Shown here piece after piece: positions 6,733 through 10,450 of a stretch of DNA of 10,450 nt. This stretch comes from an uncultured Muribaculaceae bacterium. GTDB lineage: Bacteria > Bacteroidota > Bacteroidia > Bacteroidales > Muribaculaceae. Positions within the stretch are counted from its first letter, which is position 1. Each line of letters begins with the position of its first letter. Where the stretch lies: the NCBI GenBank assembly GCA_910577355.1, contig CAJTMY010000014.1:1-10450 (forward strand), given 5' to 3'. Below the pieces are notes generated by a model. It was not told the origin of the DNA and did no database searches. It saw only the letters and a list, made by a program, of their open reading frames with translations. Both the position numbers and the translations under genes were made by a program.

Positions 6733-7779
6733 TTATACCGGCAATCGACCCGGGGCGGTGGCGATGTGGAAGAGCAGGTCGGCGAGCATACGGTAAGGAT
6801 CCATGCGCGAGCCGCTGCCTTTGCTCATCGCATCGTAGCGCCGGATGGCGTCGAGAATCTCTATTACCTTGAAGGCGTTGTAATTGGCCATGCCGGCCTT
6901 GATGCGGCGCAAGGCGAAACTGTTGCGCGGGTTGAGGCCGAGCGATTTCTGAAGGCCTGCGTCGCTCTTGTCGCGAGTATAGTGGGCTTCGAGCAGATCG
7001 GCGAAGAAGCCGAAGAGAGTGGCGGCGGTCACCACATATGGGTTCTGCTTCTGATTGGCCTCGAAGTATGCCGCTATGCGCATCATCCTCGCCGTATCCT
7101 TGCAGGCTACGGCGTCGACGAGTTCGAAATTGTTGTAATCCTTGCTTATACCTATGTTGCGCTCCACAGCCTCGGGTGTGACCATGGCGCCGCGCCCGAG
7201 TATTTCGGCCAGTTTGTCGATCTCGTTGAACAGGCGGCTCAGGTTTGTGCCTACGAATTCACCGAGCATATCCACGGCCTTAGGGTCGGCTGTCATCTCC
7301 TTCGACTTGATGTATTGCGCGACGAGCTGCGGTATCTGGCTCGGCCATACTTCTTTCGACTCGAATTCCACTCCTCCGCATCCGGCGAGAGCCTTGACAA
7401 GCTCCTTGCCCTTGATCCTGTCTCCGCGCGAGGCTATCACAAGGATAGTGGAAGAGGTGGGCGATATGGCATACCGGGCCAGTTTATCCAAAAACTCGGC
7501 CTTGGCCGTCTGAGCCTCGCGCACAATCACCACCTGGCGGTCGGTCATCATCGGTATCTGCCTGCACACATCAATTATAGCCTGAGCATCGGGCACCTGA
7601 GGCGCATACATATTGGTAAGACCATAGCAACGCTCCTCCTCGGACAGAATCCGCTCGAACTGTTCCAGAAGCTTGTCAATATAATACCCTTCTTTGCCGT
7701 GAAGCACATAAACAGGGCGTAAATCGCCGGAGGCAATCGAGCGGCGCAAAGTTTCGTAAGTAAGAGCGGGTGCTGCCAT
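6733..7779 (-). CDS. holA: DNA polymerase III subunit delta
   Basis: The delta subunit of the replicative clamp loader, which opens the beta sliding clamp during loading in the cytoplasm (348 aa, usual length for the family). The N-terminal AAA+-like part starts with PVYVLHGKEGYYIDKLLEQF (about 22-41), followed by RQVVIVREAQ (81-90) and a strand TILVIASRGDRIKGKEL (111-127) where delta lacks a functional ATP site. Then come WPSQIPQLVAQYIKSKEM (145-162), VGTNLSRLFNEIDKLAEIL (176-194) and the segment IGISKDYNNFELVDAV (209-224), which is characteristic of Bacteroidetes homologues. The C-terminal collar domain covers about 230-348. The gene is convergent with the serpin and divergent from the HsdR-N gene. 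Nothing looks damaged. Confidence 0.95.
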   Translation of the reverse strand: MAAPALTYETLRRSIASGDLRPVYVLHGKEGYYIDKLLEQFERILSEEERCYGLTNMYAPQVPDAQAIIDVCRQIPMMTDRQVVIVREAQTAKAEFLDKLARYAISPTSSTILVIASRGDRIKGKELVKALAGCGGVEFESKEVWPSQIPQLVAQYIKSKEMTADPKAVDMLGEFVGTNLSRLFNEIDKLAEILGRGAMVTPEAVERNIGISKDYNNFELVDAVACKDTARMMRIAAYFEANQKQNPYVVTAATLFGFFADLLEAHYTRDKSDAGLQKSLGLNPRNSFALRRIKAGMANYNAFKVIEILDAIRRYDAMSKGSGSRMDPYRMLADLLFHIATAPGRLPV

Positions 7780-7780
7780 A

Positions 7781-7816
7781 TTTGGGTGTTTTCTTATTTT
7801 TGTGTAAATTTACACA
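7781..7816. promoter_or_regulatory. Divergent promoter region with a perfect 16-bp palindrome
   Basis: TGTGTAAATTTACACA at 7801-7816 is a perfect palindrome between holA and the HsdR-N gene. Its core TAAATTTA differs from the -7 consensus TAnnTTTG in the last base only, and can be read on either strand. On the plus strand a TTTG at 7781-7784 lies 20 bases upstream of it, so it may act as a promoter for the gene at 7896. No good -33 is seen for holA. The site could be an operator, a symmetric promoter core, or both. Confidence 0.45.
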
Positions 7817-7895
7817 GTTTTTTTAATATACCATATCTCCACACGTCAAAAAAGACGAATAAATAGCCATCCCCCTTAAGCGGAGCATTACAAGA

Positions 7896-8366
7896 ATGTT
7901 CGACCGACTCAACCTGCCTCCATTCGATATAAAGCTGCGCCGACAGCCCGACGGAATCATCCGTGTGTATGACCGGTTGCGCCGCAAGTGGCTGATACTG
8001 ACACCAGAAGAATGGGTAAGGCAGCATTTTGTGAATTATCTGCTCACACAACTCGCATTTCCCGAAGCATTACTGGCCAACGAGGTGAGCCTGAGTCTGA
8101 ACGGCACCGCGCGCCGCTGCGACACAGTGGCTTTCACACGCGATCTGCGCCCGCTGCTCATCGTGGAGTATAAGCGGAGCAATGTGGCCGTGACGCAGGC
8201 GGTATTCGACCAGATAGCGCGATACAACTCCGTGCTCGGAGCCCATTATCTTGTAGTATCAAACGGTATACATCACTATTGTTGCCGCTTTGAGGAGCAG
8301 TCGTATACCTTTCTCAAGGCCATACCGGGGTATGAAGACATGCTCGCAAGTGTTAACAATCGCTAA
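7896..8366 (+). CDS. Stand-alone HsdR N-terminal-like (PD-(D/E)XK) protein
   Basis: A 156-aa protein resembling only the N-terminal nuclease domain of type I restriction subunit HsdR. Residues 38-50 (PEEWVRQHFVNYL) are the usual lead-in helix. The PD-(D/E)XK core is visible as Glu63 (NEVSL), Asp76 in RRCDTVAF, and Glu91-Tyr-Lys93 in LLIVEYKRS, followed by a helix with Gln101 and Asp105-Gln106. The metal-binding residues are therefore present. No helicase, methylase or specificity subunit accompanies it, and the complete reading frame shows it is not a truncated HsdR. Small proteins of this type beside holA are, to my knowledge, common in Bacteroidetes, suggesting a housekeeping DNA role rather than restriction; this is inference. 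Confidence 0.85.
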   Translation: MFDRLNLPPFDIKLRRQPDGIIRVYDRLRRKWLILTPEEWVRQHFVNYLLTQLAFPEALLANEVSLSLNGTARRCDTVAFTRDLRPLLIVEYKRSNVAVTQAVFDQIARYNSVLGAHYLVVSNGIHHYCCRFEEQSYTFLKAIPGYEDMLASVNNR

Positions 8367-8394
8367 TTATTCTTTCGTAATCGATATTTTTTTG

Positions 8395-8402
8395 TACCTT
8401 TG
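8395..8402 (+). promoter_or_regulatory. -7 promoter element of the SulP gene
   Basis: TACCTTTG matches TAnnTTTG and lies 40 bases before ATG 8443. No clean TTTG is at the -33 position; the closest is TTTCG at 8373-8377. The transporter gene can thus be transcribed apart from the HsdR-N gene. Confidence 0.6.
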
Positions 8403-8442
8403 CGCCGAATTTCAATAAGGTACAACAAAAGATTATCACATT

Positions 8443-10134
8443 ATGAGCATCACAGGAGCATTGAACCTCCGTCCAAAGCTCTGGAGCTCGCTCAGCCATT
8501 ATTCGATGGAGCGGCTCCGTCAGGACATCATCGCCGGTATTGTAGTCGGCATAGTCGCACTTCCCCTCGCTATCGCATTCGGCATCGCATCGGGCGTAAG
8601 CCCCACCATCGGCCTCATCACCGCAATCATAGGCGGTTTCATGGTGTCGTTTTTCGGAGGATGCTCGGTACAGATCGGCGGCCCTACCGGAGCATTCATC
8701 ATCATTGTATACAACATCATAGCGCAGTTCGGCCTGCAGGGTCTTGCTGTGGCCACAGCCATGGCCGGTGTCATCCTGATAGTGATGGGGCTCTTCCGGC
8801 TCGGCACTGTGATCAAATTCATTCCATACCCTATCGTAGTAGGATTCACAGCAGGTATAGCACTCACTATATTCTCGACACAGATCAATGATTTCTTCGG
8901 TATGGGACTGCGCGACATACCCGGCGAATTCATTCCAAAATGGGGCATGTTCATCAGCAACTTCGACCGTATCGACCCCATAACGCTTGCAACTGCCCTC
9001 ACAGCATTGGCCATCATTGTGGGAGCGCCATACATATCCAAGAAGCTGCCCGGTGCCCTCATAGCTATCATAGTTGTGACCCTCGGCTCGTATCTGCTTG
9101 GGCAATACACCGACTGGTATAGCATAGAGACCATCGGCGACCGATTCGGCGACATGCCTACGGATATTCCCATGCCCCACGGCTTCAATCTTAACATGGC
9201 CACGATCAACATGCTGTTGCCCTCGGCCTTCACCATCGCGGTACTCGGTGCGATAGAATCTCTGCTATCCGCCACTGTCGCCGACGGTGTGACCGGCTCG
9301 CGTACCAATTCCAACACCGAGCTGATAGGCCAGGGGCTTGCCAATCTCACGGTACCTTTCTTCGGAGGCATACCTGTTACAGGAGCGATCGCCCGCACAA
9401 TGACCAATATCACCAACGGCGGACGCACTCCGGTGGCCGGCATCGTGCATGCATTGGTACTTCTCCTTATATTCATGTTCCTGATGCCACTGATCAACTA
9501 TGTGCCTATGGCCTGCCTTGCAGCAGTGCTGATGGTCGTTGCATACAACATGAGCGGCTGGCGCACGATAGCAGGTATTTTCCACGCTCCGAAAAGCGAC
9601 ATATGGGTGCTCGGAGTCACCTTCCTGCTCACCGTGATATTCGACCTCACCATCGCTATCGAGATAGGCCTGCTGCTGGCCGTCGTGCTGTTCCTGCGCC
9701 GTGTGATGGAAAATACCGAGATACGCGCCTATTCGGGAAAACTCGACGTAGATGAAGGAACCGACAGTCCCAACCATGAAGTACTCGACGTTGCCAAAGG
9801 TGTAAGTGTCTACGAAATCGACGGCCCATTCTTCTTCGGCATCGCTACAAAATTCGACGAAATGATGCGCAGCACACTTGCCGGAAAGCCCAAGGTACGC
9901 ATCATACGCATGCGCAAAGTAGCCTTTGTCGATGCCACGGCACTGCACAATCTCGAGATTCTGATCAAATCGTCGCAGGAGGAGGGCATACATATAGTAT
10001 TGTCGGGAGTAAAACCCAATGTCCGCGAATCTCTCGAGCATGCCGGCATCGACCGTATGATCGGCTCAGATAACATATGCGACCATATAACTAAGGCCGT
10101 ACGCATGGCAAATGCAATCGCAGAACAAATTTAA
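8443..10134 (+). CDS. SulP family inorganic anion transporter with STAS domain
   Basis: An inner-membrane SLC26/SulP transporter of normal length (563 aa). The membrane domain covers about 25-420 and shows family features: LRQDIIAGIVVGIVALPLAIAFGIASGVSPTIGLITAI, GGPTGAF (79-85), PYPIVVGFTAGIAL (128-141), Glu272 in GAIESLLSA, and FFGGIPVTGAIARTMTNI (306-323). A cytoplasmic STAS domain follows at about 447-555, with the FVDATALHNLE segment (495-505) where STAS proteins carry their regulatory loop. Relatives carry sulfate, bicarbonate or C4-dicarboxylates; the substrate here cannot be read from sequence. No carbonic anhydrase or sulfate-assimilation gene is nearby to help. It has its own promoter and appears monocistronic. 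Confidence 0.93.
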   Translation: MSITGALNLRPKLWSSLSHYSMERLRQDIIAGIVVGIVALPLAIAFGIASGVSPTIGLITAIIGGFMVSFFGGCSVQIGGPTGAFIIIVYNIIAQFGLQGLAVATAMAGVILIVMGLFRLGTVIKFIPYPIVVGFTAGIALTIFSTQINDFFGMGLRDIPGEFIPKWGMFISNFDRIDPITLATALTALAIIVGAPYISKKLPGALIAIIVVTLGSYLLGQYTDWYSIETIGDRFGDMPTDIPMPHGFNLNMATINMLLPSAFTIAVLGAIESLLSATVADGVTGSRTNSNTELIGQGLANLTVPFFGGIPVTGAIARTMTNITNGGRTPVAGIVHALVLLLIFMFLMPLINYVPMACLAAVLMVVAYNMSGWRTIAGIFHAPKSDIWVLGVTFLLTVIFDLTIAIEIGLLLAVVLFLRRVMENTEIRAYSGKLDVDEGTDSPNHEVLDVAKGVSVYEIDGPFFFGIATKFDEMMRSTLAGKPKVRIIRMRKVAFVDATALHNLEILIKSSQEEGIHIVLSGVKPNVRESLEHAGIDRMIGSDNICDHITKAVRMANAIAEQI

Positions 10135-10231
10135 CATTACATAACCTACTACATTTCAGCAAATTGCAAAAAGAGTTTTCAAAAAACATCATTTTTTTAT
10201 CGTTTTTTTTCTCCAACTCGAAATTTTGCCG

Positions 10232-10239
10232 TAACTTTG
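10232..10239 (+). promoter_or_regulatory. -7 promoter element of the terminal lipoprotein gene
   Basis: TAACTTTG matches TAnnTTTG and lies 51 bases before ATG 10291. A T-run at 10203-10210 sits in the -33 region, without the usual G. The predicted leader includes a perfect 14-bp palindrome TAAACAATTGTTTA at 10257-10270. Confidence 0.65.
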
Positions 10240-10290
10240 TACCGTTTTTGAAGCACTAAACAATTGTTTAACTATTTAATCAAAAAGAAA

Positions 10291-10450
10291 ATGAAAAAGT
10301 TAGTTCTTTTACTCGCTGTTGTATTCAGCGTATCGCTGTTCTCTTGCGGCGGTTCTGACAAGAAGGCTGCTGAAGACACTGTAGCTGCCGACACTGTAGC
10401 TGTCGTAGAAGAGACCGTTGCTGTCGTAGAAGTTGACAGCTGCGCTGCCG
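10291..10450 (+). CDS. Small repetitive acidic lipoprotein (partial, cut by window end)
   Basis: The first 53 codons of a gene running off the window. It begins MKKLVLLLAVVFSVSLFSC, a clear lipoprotein signal with lipid-accepting Cys19. The mature part is low-complexity, made of Asp/Glu, Thr, Val and Ala (EDTVAADTVAVVEETVAVVEV). This may be an extended, repetitive linker or a short abundant surface lipoprotein. The start is supported by the -7 box 51 bases upstream. The family is not recognised and the C-terminal part is not visible. Confidence 0.75.
   Translation, partial: MKKLVLLLAVVFSVSLFSCGGSDKKAAEDTVAADTVAVVEETVAVVEVDSCAA
10375..10432 (+). repeat. Short direct repeats inside the terminal lipoprotein gene
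   Basis: GACACTGTAGCTG occurs at 10375-10387 and 10390-10402 (15-base period, in frame). GCTGTCGTAGAAG occurs at 10399-10411 and 10420-10432 (21-base period, in frame). The repeats encode the DTVA and AVVE units of the lipoprotein and probably arose by in-frame duplication. Confidence 0.7.

Noticed and set aside
6766..7722. Open frame antisense to holA (318 codons).
   Set aside because: The minus-strand protein is clearly DNA polymerase III delta; the plus-strand frame has no family features.
7896..8366. Remnant of a type I restriction system.
   Set aside because: The frame is complete with its own start, stop and possible promoter, and no hsdM, hsdS or helicase remnants are seen nearby; it looks like a true small gene.
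8353..10041. Several long open frames antisense to the SulP gene.
   Set aside because: They overlap one another and the transporter, and their Met/Pro/Thr- or Tyr/Asp/Glu-rich makeup is a by-product of the complementary hydrophobic codons.

Overview
The window looks like chromosomal DNA from a gut-type Bacteroidales bacterium, quite possibly family Muribaculaceae; the family is inferred and the genus cannot be told. Four promoters carry the Bacteroidetes -7 element TAnnTTTG, and start codons lack Shine-Dalgarno sequences. The gene content also fits: a TPR/transmembrane/helix-turn-helix regulator, a C10 peptidase lipoprotein, a DUF3244-like secreted protein, and holA divergent from a stand-alone HsdR-N protein.

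Left part (1-6600): this holds a secreted-proteolysis neighbourhood. A membrane-anchored regulator (110-1795) is followed by a four-gene same-strand run (1956-5168). The run encodes a small secreted beta protein, a streptopain-like C10 cysteine protease with Cys/His/Asn residues intact, an unrecognised lipoprotein and a small outer-membrane barrel candidate. After it comes a lipoprotein serpin (5348-6592) with its own promoter, overlaid by three copies of GGTAAAT. A protease, possible accessory proteins and a protease inhibitor behind a dedicated one-component regulator suggest a regulated extracellular protease/antiprotease module. That functional link is inference.

Middle part (6593-8366): convergent serpin and holA genes are separated by a terminator hairpin and a long REP-like palindrome. 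holA (DNA polymerase III delta, minus strand) is divergent from a small PD-(D/E)XK HsdR-N protein. A perfect 16-bp palindrome sits between them.

Right part (8367-10450): a SulP-family anion transporter with a C-terminal STAS domain, then the beginning of a small repetitive lipoprotein gene cut by the window edge.

Base composition is strongly mosaic. The 5' parts of the regulator and protease genes are GC-rich (sampled 60-base stretches 72% and 67%), while their 3' parts are AT-rich (25% and 33%). This suggests old recombination or domain exchange in the left part. No rRNA, tRNA, CRISPR or insertion sequence was seen.
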